From Dehalogenimonas sp. WBC-2 (lineage in GTDB: Bacteria; Chloroflexota; Dehalococcoidia; Dehalococcoidales; Dehalococcoidaceae), in contig CP011392.1 in the NCBI GenBank assembly GCA_001005265.1, positions 372,001-436,000 on the forward strand: a stretch of DNA of 64,000 bases. The letters are read 5' to 3'. The notes below the pieces were generated by a model that made no database searches, had not been told where the DNA came from, and saw only the letters and a list, made by a program, of their open reading frames with translations. Numbering within the stretch: position 1 is the stretch's first letter; every line of letters begins with the position of its first letter. The position numbers and the translations under genes are program-made. Of the stretch, positions 17,431-25,295 are shown piece by piece.

Positions 17431-17468
17431 AATGGTAAATAACGGTAACTAGATGGTAACTAAATGGA
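17431..17468 (-). promoter_or_regulatory. Direct repeats with 10-11 bp period
   Basis: GGTAA or closely related words start at 17434, 17444 and 17455, with ATGG again near 17465. That places similar bases on one face of the helix, as in PhoB/OmpR boxes. They lie 60-95 bases upstream of the first gene of the kinase operon, a position suited to autoregulation by the regulator at 14304. Confidence 0.5.
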
Positions 17469-17469
17469 G

Positions 17470-17852
17470 CCGCCTTTAGGCAATATTATACATTGTCATG
17501 CGTTTCCTATGCTTGTTGAACGTTAGCTAAAAAGCGGATCGGCCGTTAGTCTAACACGCCTTTGCTTTGAATAGATGTGATACAGCATTTATTAACCCAA
17601 CTGTGTGAAACTGAAAATGCACACACGATCGCCACTCCGTTAATGACCCGCTAAACAAATCAAGCAAATGTGACTCGCCTTAAAAACCAAAACTGATTTT
17701 AAGCTTTCCAAAGCGACATCTAATGTTTGGAAGAGATCCGACAGGCCATTTCGAGGCACGGTCATCCAAACTGACAAGATTATTCCTGCCACTGCGCTCA
17801 AGATGTTGATACCGGTATTTATCGTAGGTTGGAATGATGTAACCCCGAAACT
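17470..17852. other. Intergenic region
   Basis: No gene with a credible start is visible. A frame at 17680-17946 on the minus strand overlaps the next gene by 94 bases and has no family motif. I see no strong hairpin or repeat here. Confidence 0.3.
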
Positions 17853-18140
17853 TCAATCTCTTGGTTGTTTTGACATCTTTTTGTAACGGATATAGCTCGA
17901 TTTCAGGATCTTGTAGGGATCGTTTTCTCGGTCCACTCTTAGCCATTCACGGCAGTTCGGACAAACGATCACGCAATTTTCGATATCTCTGTTTCCTCCG
18001 GCGCCAATAGGTCTGATAGCAACAGCATACGACTCGGTTTCCCTGATCCATGACTTACAGCAGGCACAATACCAACCCAGGGCGTCTTTTCGGCTTTGCC
18101 TGCTTCTGGCCTGAATGACAACTTCGGGTCGAAAATCCAT
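17853..18140 (-). CDS. Small Cys-rich HNH-like or zinc-ribbon protein
   Basis: A protein of 95 residues with two Cys-x2-Cys knuckles, CACCKSW and CPNCREWL, separated by about 37 residues that include AIRPIGAGGNRDIENCVIVC. This layout resembles the HNH endonuclease zinc scaffold, but the usual catalytic His is replaced by Arg-Pro, so it may be an inactive or non-nuclease version. The ribosome binding site is weak (GAGGTTGG). The neighbour upstream on the same strand is another Cys-rich protein. Confidence 0.5.
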   Translation of the reverse strand: MDFRPEVVIQARSRQSRKDALGWYCACCKSWIRETESYAVAIRPIGAGGNRDIENCVIVCPNCREWLRVDRENDPYKILKSSYIRYKKMSKQPRD

Positions 18141-18200
18141 TGACCAACCTCAAATCGAGCAATGTGCGTGGATATCGCTAAAACTGCAGGCATGTGATGC

Positions 18201-18554
18201 TTACGTGAATAGGTTCCCAAGTCTAGTCGACAAAGTATTTGATTCGGCTTTGCCGTCCCGACAATGGTATGCGATCGGAGCTGCGGCTTTCAAGGAATAT
18301 TTCTCGAATACCGAGCACAACGGACAGTTGCACTTTTTGCGCATATCGAGATCGGCGCATGTAGCTTTACCCGTGGCACAGTAGACAAGCGGGATGTCTT
18401 TTGCCTGAAGCGGTTGCACCTTCAAGGCTTCGGTGATGTCTTTCATCTGGTCCTTGACACACTGGCTTAGGGTTTGAACGTAACACTCGACGCAAAGACA
18501 CATATTGATGTTTTCCCGAGTAAATGGAACGTTAGAAGATTGATGAATGGTCAT
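18201..18554 (-). CDS. DUF2769-like Cys-rich protein
   Basis: A protein of 117 residues when started at the ATG at 18554, which has GGAGG seven bases upstream. An upstream in-frame ATG at 18665 is less likely. It has a Cys pattern MCLCVECYVQTLSQC, then CATGKATCADL and KKCNCPLC, which suggests metal binding and resembles DUF2769 proteins seen in methanogens and Dehalococcoidia. The function is unknown to me. Confidence 0.55.
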   Translation of the reverse strand: MTIHQSSNVPFTRENINMCLCVECYVQTLSQCVKDQMKDITEALKVQPLQAKDIPLVYCATGKATCADLDMRKKCNCPLCSVFEKYSLKAAAPIAYHCRDGKAESNTLSTRLGNLFT

Positions 18555-18655
18555 CGGTTTCCTCCAGATCTGTTTGACGGCCTCGATTATAGTCCGACAT
18601 TTTTCGAACATCAAAAGGAGTTTGTATGAGCCACTAGGAGACGAAATGGATACTG

Positions 18656-18769
18656 ATGCTCCCAATTTTTTGTAGTGGGGTGACTTTAATTTCCGTGGGC
18701 CTTGCTCTTTCTGCGTTATTCGCGTATCTCACTGCTCCTGAAGGTAAACGCAACACGCGACCAAACTAG
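18656..18769 (+). CDS. Possible 37-residue membrane peptide
   Basis: A short frame starting ATG at 18656 encodes one hydrophobic helix (GVTLISVGLALSALFAYLTA) followed by a basic tail (PEGKRNTRPN). The composition is typical of small membrane proteins, but the nearest GGAG is about 15 bases upstream, so translation is doubtful. Confidence 0.25.
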   Translation: MLPIFCSGVTLISVGLALSALFAYLTAPEGKRNTRPN

Positions 18770-19166
18770 TAAAGGCAACTGGTATAGGGTTGGTGACGGC
18801 TGGTGTTCTAGTTTACGCGCTCGCAATATAGCTACGGTTCGTGTTTAACGCTGTTTAACCTCAACTGATACATTGCTCGGGTTTGCGCCTGTTAACACAA
18901 ATCGGGATCATTGTCCTTTCACATGTATGTACGCTCTGGAATATCTAAGACAACCGCGATGGAGCAAGCCTCCAATTATCCCAACAGTGAAGCCATTAGA
19001 AAATCAAACCCAAATACAACCACGATAACCGAGAACCTTTAAACATGCAATCCTACTGGAAATAGGGGTGTATAATGTCTGACGGTGGTGGGAACCTCCA
19101 AACCGGTCATTTAACCTTGTTAACGCAAGGATATTGAAACCGAAATCTAGTAGGAGGTTTGCGCTG
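18770..19166. other. Intergenic region with one arm of a long-range inverted repeat
   Basis: No gene is visible. GGTGGGAACCTCC at 19087-19099 is repeated in inverted form at 19244-19256, so that the two arms bracket the small ORF at 19167-19232. Confidence 0.4.
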
Positions 19167-19232
19167 ATGTTAGAAACAATCGTTACTCTAGTTGTAATTG
19201 CCAAATTACTCTGGAGCATAGCAACGGCGTAA
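19167..19232 (+). CDS. 21-residue hydrophobic peptide
   Basis: A tiny frame with a strong AGGAGG nine bases before the ATG. The product (start MLETIVTLVVIAKLLWS) is one predicted membrane helix. The 13-bp inverted repeat arms at 19087-19099 and 19244-19256 flank it. It may be a real small membrane peptide or the toxin part of a type I-like locus; no antisense RNA can be shown from sequence alone. Confidence 0.4.
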   Translation: MLETIVTLVVIAKLLWSIATA

Positions 19233-19406
19233 CTTAGGAGGAGGGAGGTTCCCACCCCTCCAAATTGTTACCTCTCAAATAGCCCTTTCGTTGGTGAAAC
19301 AACTCCGAGGACTGCTCGATTAGGAAGCCCGCAAGGAATAATCTGGCTATTGAAACACCACAAAGTAAGTGGTAGCCTATCAAGCAAAACTTTTAAGGAG
19401 GAGATC

Positions 19407-19550
19407 ATGGTACAGGGATATTGCATGAAAGATAAGAAAATGGTCACTATGAAGAACCCGAAATCGATCACAATGAAAAACGGGCGACCGGCCACTCAAG
19501 GCATTTGCCCGATTTGCGGAACTAAAGTGTTCCGTATTGGTAAGGCTTAA
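19407..19550 (+). CDS. DUF5679 small zinc-ribbon protein
   Basis: A protein of 47 residues with the family pattern YCMKDKKMV...MKNPK, KNGRPATQGICPICGTKVFRI. Two Cys come from CPIC and at least one from the N-terminal YC, so it probably binds zinc. The start at 19407 has an excellent AAGGAGGAG ahead of it. A strong terminator follows, so it is a single-gene unit. Its function is not known. Confidence 0.8.
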   Translation: MVQGYCMKDKKMVTMKNPKSITMKNGRPATQGICPICGTKVFRIGKA

Positions 19551-19568
19551 GCACTGCACAAGCGTTAA

Positions 19569-19602
19569 AGAGCGGGAATCTCCGAGATTCCCGCTCTTTT
19601 TT
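19569..19602 (+). terminator. Intrinsic terminator after the DUF5679 gene
   Basis: The 13-bp perfect stem AGAGCGGGAATCT/AGATTCCCGCTCT has a three-base loop and is followed by a T run. Confidence 0.92.
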
Positions 19603-19776
19603 GTTGCTTCAGTGAATGAACAATCTAGTATTTTGTTGGATAGTTAAAACCGCATTGAATTCACCCTCTTAGTCCGCGAAGCGAAAAATAATGATTGTAT
19701 TTGAAGAATTCTCAGGATAAAATTGTGGCCATAATCCCACTAGAATTCCCTACGTTTTATTGGCCAGAGGTTAAGG

Positions 19777-20307
19777 ATGTGTATTCTGACAGGTCGCCAG
19801 ATCAGGCAACTAATTTTCTCCGGCCAATATTTGATAGATCCATTCGATGAGTCACTTATCGAGCCGGCAACATGTGATTTGCGCTTATTTCATAAGGTAC
19901 TGGCTAGTCCTATAGGCGCTAATCAATCAGGTAAAGTAATTGATCTTCGTGATTGCCCTTCGGGTCATGAAATTCTTCCCGGTCAAATGGTCGCCATCCT
20001 TTCTTTTGAAAGGATTAACCTACCGTTAAATATTATAGGCAGGTTCGGAATCAGGTCGTCACTCGCCAGGAAAGGCATCAATGCTTTTGGCGGTCTTCAG
20101 CTCGATCCGGGCTTTCGTGGCAGATTGATGATGAACCTAATAAATGTGGGCCCAGAGCCTATTACAATACGCGATAAAGACCTTGTGTTTTCGATCGAAT
20201 TTAGCAAACTGGAAGAAGATGCAGAACAGGGGTATTCTGGTTCTTTCCAAGACCAAGACGATTTCCCTGCTGACCAATATAATTATGTTCTTTCCACAGG
20301 GACTTAA
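19777..20307 (+). CDS. dCTP deaminase/dUTPase-family protein, catalytic Glu not apparent
   Basis: A protein of 176 residues of the Dcd/Dut trimeric fold. It carries the family motifs GRFGIRSSLARKGINAFGG and LQLDPGFRGRLMMNLINVG. Dcd enzymes deaminate dCTP to dUTP using a Glu in the segment that follows DPG (LEFYN in the E. coli enzyme). Here that place reads MNLIN by eye alignment, so the Glu appears to be replaced by Asn. It may be a dUTPase-like, regulatory or inactive form. The start ATG at 19777 has AGAGG upstream. Confidence 0.7.
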   Translation: MCILTGRQIRQLIFSGQYLIDPFDESLIEPATCDLRLFHKVLASPIGANQSGKVIDLRDCPSGHEILPGQMVAILSFERINLPLNIIGRFGIRSSLARKGINAFGGLQLDPGFRGRLMMNLINVGPEPITIRDKDLVFSIEFSKLEEDAEQGYSGSFQDQDDFPADQYNYVLSTGT

Positions 20308-20360
20308 CTAGAAGTGGTTGTGATACAAGAGACAGGTATCGAGGGCAAGGATGCTAAACT

Positions 20361-20459
20361 ATGACATCAGAGCTGGGGTACGCTCTAGCATGGGTTATCA
20401 TTTTCATCATATCAGCTACCTTTCACGAGGCAGCCCACGCTTGGGCATCCAAAAAAGGC
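20361..20459 (+). pseudogene. Site-2 protease (M50 family), N-terminal part, interrupted by IS21
   Basis: A start ATG at 20361 opens a frame with one membrane helix (LAWVIIFIISATF) and the metalloprotease motif HEAAH. It is cut by the IS21 element at 20460. When the element and one copy of the 8-bp target duplication are removed, the frame continues exactly into 22969-23571 through ASKKGGDPTAYEGGQVSLDP. It is a recent disruption. Confidence 0.85.
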
Positions 20460-20622
20460 TGGTTGTTGCATACTTAAATAGGACGGAATTGCAAACAGAA
20501 TTCCCCACTATTGCAAAGGAAATTCCCCACTAATGCAAAGAGGTCATTGAAGGCGCCGGACCCAAAACAATATCCTTGTGCTGGGAAAAAACAGCTGCAA
20601 GGAGGAATGGAGGTTGCTGACA

Positions 20623-22146
20623 ATGACTGAGTTGCATGATCTCAGGAAACTATATTTCGAAGCAGGCAAGAGTATCACGGAGATTTCGCGAGAGACCGGG
20701 CGGGACCGGAAAACGGTCAGGACGTACGTGATAAAAGAGGACTGGAATGAGAAACGCCCCGAGTCCGTGGCGGGGATAGGCTTTCCCAAGCTGGACCCGT
20801 TTAAAGCTGAAATCAACGCCTGGCTGACGGAGGACAAGAGAGCTAAGCGGAAACAAAGGCATACCGCCCGGCGGGTCTATCAGAGGCTGGCAGAAAAATA
20901 CCAGGAGGACTTTACCTGCTCTTACCGCACGGTGGCCGGGTATGTCGCCAGGAGCAAGAAGGAGATCTTCGGACAGAGTGCCGGCCACTTGCCGCTGGAG
21001 CACATTCCGGGTGAGGCACAGGGGGATTTCGGTGATGCCGAATGCTACGAAAACGGGCAGCTTTGCAGCGGCAAATATCTGAATCTGTCCTTTCCCCACA
21101 GCAACAAGGGCTATTTCCAATGGTTCCGGGGAGAAAACCAGGAATGCCTGTTCGAAGGCCTGATCTCGATCTTTGCGCATATTGGAGGCGTGCCGCCGAG
21201 AATCTGGTTTGATAACACCAAGACTATTGTCACCCGGGTGTTAAAGGAAGGCGGGCGCACACTGACCGATGATTTTCTGCGCTTCAGTGAGCATTACGGC
21301 TTTGAAGCCGTCTTCTGCAATGTCGAGGCTGGTCATGAAAAAGGCAACGTGGAAAGCAAGGTCGGTTACCACCGCCGTAACTGGCTGGTGCCGGTGCCGC
21401 GCTTTGACCTGTTAGCCGATTTCAATCAGGAGCTGCTGAAGGTCTGCGACCAGGACGCCGAGAGGGATCACTACCGTAAGGATGCTACGATCGCCGAGCT
21501 TTATTCGGCCGACAAGGCCGCCCTGCTGGCTTTACCGGCCATACCGCTGGATGTCAGCAAATACACCACGGTAAGGACTAACGGCTACGGCCGCTTTTAC
21601 CTGGCCAACGGTCTGCACGAGTACTCGGTCTCTCCCCAGTATGCCAATAGCCGGGTACTCGTAAAGATCACCGCCGGCGAGGTCACGCCCCTGGATAAAA
21701 GCGGCCAGCCAATTGTGAAACACCGTAGATTGTACGGCGACACCAGGCAGCAGAGCATGCAATGGCTGCCCTACCTGACCCAGCTATCCCGCAGCCCGAA
21801 CGCCCTGAAGTACACCGGAATCTATCCGATGTTACCGGAATCGCTGAAAACCTACCTGGGCCAGTGCGGCAGGGCCGATAAAGGCAAGATATTAAGGGTG
21901 ATCGCCGCGCTCACCGAAAGGAACGGCTTTGAAGGCGCCCTCGAAACCGTGGACCACGCTCTGAGATACGCGGCCACCGATATCGACAGCCTGATCAATC
22001 TCCACAATCGGATTTACGGTCAGATCCCGGTGCCGCCGCCAATGCCTCTGGCGGGGAATATTCCCCGGCTGAGACGGGTGACCCCCGATTTGGCAGCTTA
22101 TGATGCCAGACTGGTAAAGGCGGGTGAGCTAAATGCTAACGGCTGA
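20623..22146 (+). CDS. istA: IS21-family transposase IstA
   Basis: A transposase of about 507 residues from the ATG at 20623 (GGAGG lies just upstream; a GTG at 20578 is an alternative). An N-terminal helix-turn-helix (AGKSITEISRETGRDRKTVRT) is followed by a DDE catalytic domain with acidic residues in QGDFGDAE, IWFDNTK and HEKGNVESKVG, and a C-terminal beta domain. The end overlaps istB by 14 bases, typical of this family. Confidence 0.93.
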   Translation: MTELHDLRKLYFEAGKSITEISRETGRDRKTVRTYVIKEDWNEKRPESVAGIGFPKLDPFKAEINAWLTEDKRAKRKQRHTARRVYQRLAEKYQEDFTCSYRTVAGYVARSKKEIFGQSAGHLPLEHIPGEAQGDFGDAECYENGQLCSGKYLNLSFPHSNKGYFQWFRGENQECLFEGLISIFAHIGGVPPRIWFDNTKTIVTRVLKEGGRTLTDDFLRFSEHYGFEAVFCNVEAGHEKGNVESKVGYHRRNWLVPVPRFDLLADFNQELLKVCDQDAERDHYRKDATIAELYSADKAALLALPAIPLDVSKYTTVRTNGYGRFYLANGLHEYSVSPQYANSRVLVKITAGEVTPLDKSGQPIVKHRRLYGDTRQQSMQWLPYLTQLSRSPNALKYTGIYPMLPESLKTYLGQCGRADKGKILRVIAALTERNGFEGALETVDHALRYAATDIDSLINLHNRIYGQIPVPPPMPLAGNIPRLRRVTPDLAAYDARLVKAGELNANG

Positions 22147-22858
22147 AATCGCCGCCTGCTGCAAGCAGCTTAAATTAAGCCGCAACATCGTGGAAATGGC
22201 GGACATGGTACAGGCGCCGAGCCACCAGGAGTACCTCCTGAAACTACTGAGGTCCGAGCTGGAGCACCGGGAAAGCCAGCGCAAGGATAAGTTCCTCAAG
22301 AATGCCGGGTTTTACTCTGTCAAGGATATTGGCGGCTTCCGCTTCGATGAAGTCACCTTACCCGCGGCCGTCACCCCGGAGTACCTCGGGAACTGCGAGT
22401 TCCTGAAAACCAAAACCAATCTGGTGATGTACGGCAATGTGGGCACCGGCAAGACCTATTTATCCATCGCCCTGGGCGTCGAGGCTTGTAAAAGGGGAAT
22501 ACAAACCCGGTTCTTCAGGACGGCCGCCCTGGTCAACCGGCTCTCGGAAGCCAAAAAGAATGGCAGCTTGTCTGCCTTCATGAATAAGCTTGCTAAAGCG
22601 GATCTTTTGATCTGCGACGAGTGGGGTTACGTGCCATTGGACAGGACTGGGGCCCAGCTGCTTTTTGAGGTGGTCTCCGAGTGCTACGAACGCAACACAC
22701 TGATCATCAACACCAACATCGAGTTTTCCCGTTGGGTCAACGTCTTCTACGATGAGCAGATGACCGGGGCAATTCTGGACCGGGTGCTGCACCATTGCCA
22801 TCTGCTTCTGTTCCCTGGCCAAAGCAACCGGATGCGGGAATCCGGATTGAGACAATAA
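22133..22858 (+). CDS. istB: IS21-family helper ATPase IstB
   Basis: An AAA+ ATPase of 241 residues with Walker A GNVGTGKTYL, Walker B LLICDEWGYV, sensor IINTNIEFSRW and the C-terminal QMTGAILDRVLHHCH segment that is missing in the fragment at 6228. It regulates and assists IstA. Confidence 0.93.
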   Translation: MLTAEIAACCKQLKLSRNIVEMADMVQAPSHQEYLLKLLRSELEHRESQRKDKFLKNAGFYSVKDIGGFRFDEVTLPAAVTPEYLGNCEFLKTKTNLVMYGNVGTGKTYLSIALGVEACKRGIQTRFFRTAALVNRLSEAKKNGSLSAFMNKLAKADLLICDEWGYVPLDRTGAQLLFEVVSECYERNTLIINTNIEFSRWVNVFYDEQMTGAILDRVLHHCHLLLFPGQSNRMRESGLRQ

Positions 22859-22960
22859 CCGGAGCAAGGAGGTGCATGACTTAACAGTAACTTAATTTTT
22901 CCCCACCGGCGCCGGGGAAAATATTTTGCAAAAACGGGGAATTTTCACTTGCAAAAAACA

Positions 22961-23571
22961 AAAAAGGCGGTGATCCGACTGCCTACGAAGGAGGCCAAGT
23001 CTCGCTTGATCCTATACCCCATATTCGACGTCAACCCTTCGGTATGGTCGTCCTACCGCTAATTTCAGCGGTATTGGTCGGATGGCCGTTTGGATTTGCC
23101 AGCACTCCCTTTGACCCACTGTGGGCTCACAACCATCCGCGCAAAGCAGCCTGGATGGCGGCAGCGGGACCGGCGGCAAATCTGTTATTGGTACTGCTCT
23201 CCGCCTTGGCTATCAAGCTGTGTATCCTGGCCGGAGTATTTGTCGAGCCGGTCTCAGTGACCTTCCGCCAGATCGTCGACCCGGCATCGGCGGGCGCCTT
23301 ATCCGGTCTGGCGATCTTTCTGAGCATGATGTTTACTTTGAACCTGATCATGTTCGTACTAAACCTGATCCCGTTGCCCCCTCTTGACGGTAGCGGTGTC
23401 ATCGCTTTGTTCATGACGGAAAATACGGCGCGGGCCTATAGGAAGGTAATTGCCAATCCGATGTTCGGTTTTCTGGGACTATTTCTGGTGTGGCAAGTAA
23501 TCAGCCCGATCATCGAGGCCGTTTTCCCATGGGTAATGAACGTGCTCTACCCCGGCGCAGGCTTCAGTTAG
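22961..23571 (+). pseudogene. Site-2 protease (M50 family), C-terminal part
   Basis: This is the continuation of the gene starting at 20361. It includes the conserved MAAAGPAANLLLVLLSALA segment and the second metal-ligand region NLIPLPPLDGSGV, in hydrophobic helices. Without its N-terminal HEAAH half the protein cannot be active. A local ATG at 23044 could restart translation of a fragment, but this is unlikely to matter. Confidence 0.85.
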
Positions 23572-23767
23572 ATTAGATATCTATATTGTAGCGAGCTTAT
23601 ATTCAGTAATACTTCTGGTCCGGCTCGATTGTCGAAGTTCAAAAGTCACATCTTGACGTTTTGTTCAGCTAAATCTCCCCTATGCGGGCTTGACGCCAGT
23701 TTGGTATCTCTGTAAGTTAAAGTAACTCCTCTCACTCGACGGGACATCGTTCTTTCCAGGAGGTAGC

Positions 23768-24829
23768 ATGCATATTTGGACCAATCGTCCATATGAAGCG
23801 ATGTGGGATCATTTGGACTTCTTGGCTCAGCCAGCAAATGTTAAACGACTCCTGATGGGTGAGATTGATTCGAAACGTTCATCGCCAGCGCTCGCGAAGT
23901 CCATTGCTGAGCGAAAAGCACCACAGGTCGGGTATTCGATCAGACAAGGTCATGAATATTTTAAAGCTGCCGACTCTGTTTCGATCGTGACCAGCCCTTT
24001 ACTCTATTATTACGGTATGCTCTCCCTCACGAAGGCATTACTCGTAGCGAACAATGAAAGCTTATTTCTTGAGAACCTGAAATATCATGGACTGGACACG
24101 CGACCAAAAAATGAATCGCAACGAATCTATTGTGAGGACCCCAGTCTGTGGTCAATCGAAGAGGAGTATGCCAATATTAATGACGGCGTTTTCAAAGAAC
24201 TGGCAAAATATGTGCACAGGTTTAATTTTCCAAATGACGCAACGATTAAGTATTTTGATCTTCTTGCAATAGAACCCGAAATTTCAAATATGTTCCAACG
24301 GTATTATCACATCGAACCCCGCACTCAGTATCTCTATACCGTAGAAGAGCAACAAGATCCTTATAGACTGATGATTTCCCCAAGTACAAATAACTTCGAA
24401 CAATTTGAAGCCAAGTTCCCGGCCTTCAAAGCCGATTTCGAAAGAAGCAAAGAATTGAAACATGGGGTAGCAATCGAGTATTCCTCAAAGCCTGATCGAG
24501 TTACGAAATTCCCGGACTATTTTGGTACGTATCAAACGACCGCAGGGGGGCGTTATATCGTTAACGGACTTCGATATGAAGTAGATAAGATTAAAACCGA
24601 TAGATTCCTATTCCCTGAAGTGTGCGATTTCATAACCTTTTTTATTCTTAGCACTTGTGTCAGATATAAACAAGAATATTGGAATAGAATTATCGAAGGA
24701 AAAGACAATGGAGCTCTTGGAATAATCGCATTATATGTAAATATCGCGAGGAGTAGATTCCCCAATTTTGTTCTTGATCAATTATTCGGAGAGAGGTTTT
24801 CTTTCGGGGCGGGCGCTCGCTTAGCTTAA
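23768..24829 (+). CDS. YaaC-family protein
   Basis: A protein of 353 residues matching YaaC-like proteins by WDHLDFLAQPANVKRLL near the start and SIVTSPLLYYYGMLSLTKALL at residues 75-95. No catalytic motif is known to me. The ATG at 23768 has a CAGGAGG five to six bases upstream. It lies in the accessory island beside interrupted genes and the defence operon; YaaC homologues sometimes occur in such islands, so a defence role is possible but unproven. Confidence 0.65.
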   Translation: MHIWTNRPYEAMWDHLDFLAQPANVKRLLMGEIDSKRSSPALAKSIAERKAPQVGYSIRQGHEYFKAADSVSIVTSPLLYYYGMLSLTKALLVANNESLFLENLKYHGLDTRPKNESQRIYCEDPSLWSIEEEYANINDGVFKELAKYVHRFNFPNDATIKYFDLLAIEPEISNMFQRYYHIEPRTQYLYTVEEQQDPYRLMISPSTNNFEQFEAKFPAFKADFERSKELKHGVAIEYSSKPDRVTKFPDYFGTYQTTAGGRYIVNGLRYEVDKIKTDRFLFPEVCDFITFFILSTCVRYKQEYWNRIIEGKDNGALGIIALYVNIARSRFPNFVLDQLFGERFSFGAGARLA

Positions 24830-24940
24830 TTTCATACATTCCTGACTATCGTATACTCCTCTTACTATCCATAATTGCTTGCCTATAGTAGAAAACACCT
24901 ATAACATACAGGCACATTAAATTAAGGGAGGCAATCGATC

Positions 24941-25162
24941 ATGATTTGGATATCACTCTGCGTATTAATAGTTCAAATCCTTGTAGCGTTGGTCAGCTAC
25001 TTTACGATTTATCGACATAGGGTTATTTATGGAATTGAAACTGTAGTATTAAGAATGCCGCATGGCACGAGAAACGATGAATTTGCATTAAGAAAAGAAC
25101 ATATAGACGAAAGACTATCAAGCGGAGTTTTTACTATTCTGCAGGTTGTTGAAAGAGATTCA
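24941..25162 (+). pseudogene. Small membrane protein interrupted by IS21 (5' part)
   Basis: An ATG at 24941 behind AGGGAGG encodes one N-terminal membrane helix (WISLCVLIVQILVALVSYF) and a charged cytoplasmic tail. The element at 25163 cuts the frame after residue 74. Skipping the insertion and one target duplication, the frame continues at 28919 with DKDLEIILGRIKQV and a stop, giving an original protein of 88 residues. No family is recognised. Confidence 0.75.
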
Positions 25163-25295
25163 TGTGAATAACCACCAACTTTGACCCGTGTCTCCGCCAA
25201 ATAACCACAAACATTGACCCGGGTAACCGGTATCATTGACCCACCCTGAAAACCAAATAAGTTACCATTGTCGCAGTCAAAATTGAGGAGCGGCA

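Larger units (their letters stand above)
20460..22960 (+). mobile_element. IS21-family insertion sequence (2501 bp)
   Basis: The element carries istA and istB and ends in TG...CA. Its ends share a short imperfect inverted repeat (TG-TTGTTGCA against TGTTTTTTGCA) and internal repeats of AATTCCCC. The direct repeat AAAAAGGC (20452-20459 and 22961-22968) is an 8-bp target duplication, within the range for IS21. It splits the M50 protease gene. Confidence 0.9.

Noticed and set aside
17680-17946. ORF of 88 codons overlapping the HNH-like gene
   Set aside because: It overlaps a better-supported Cys-rich gene by 94 bases and has no motif.
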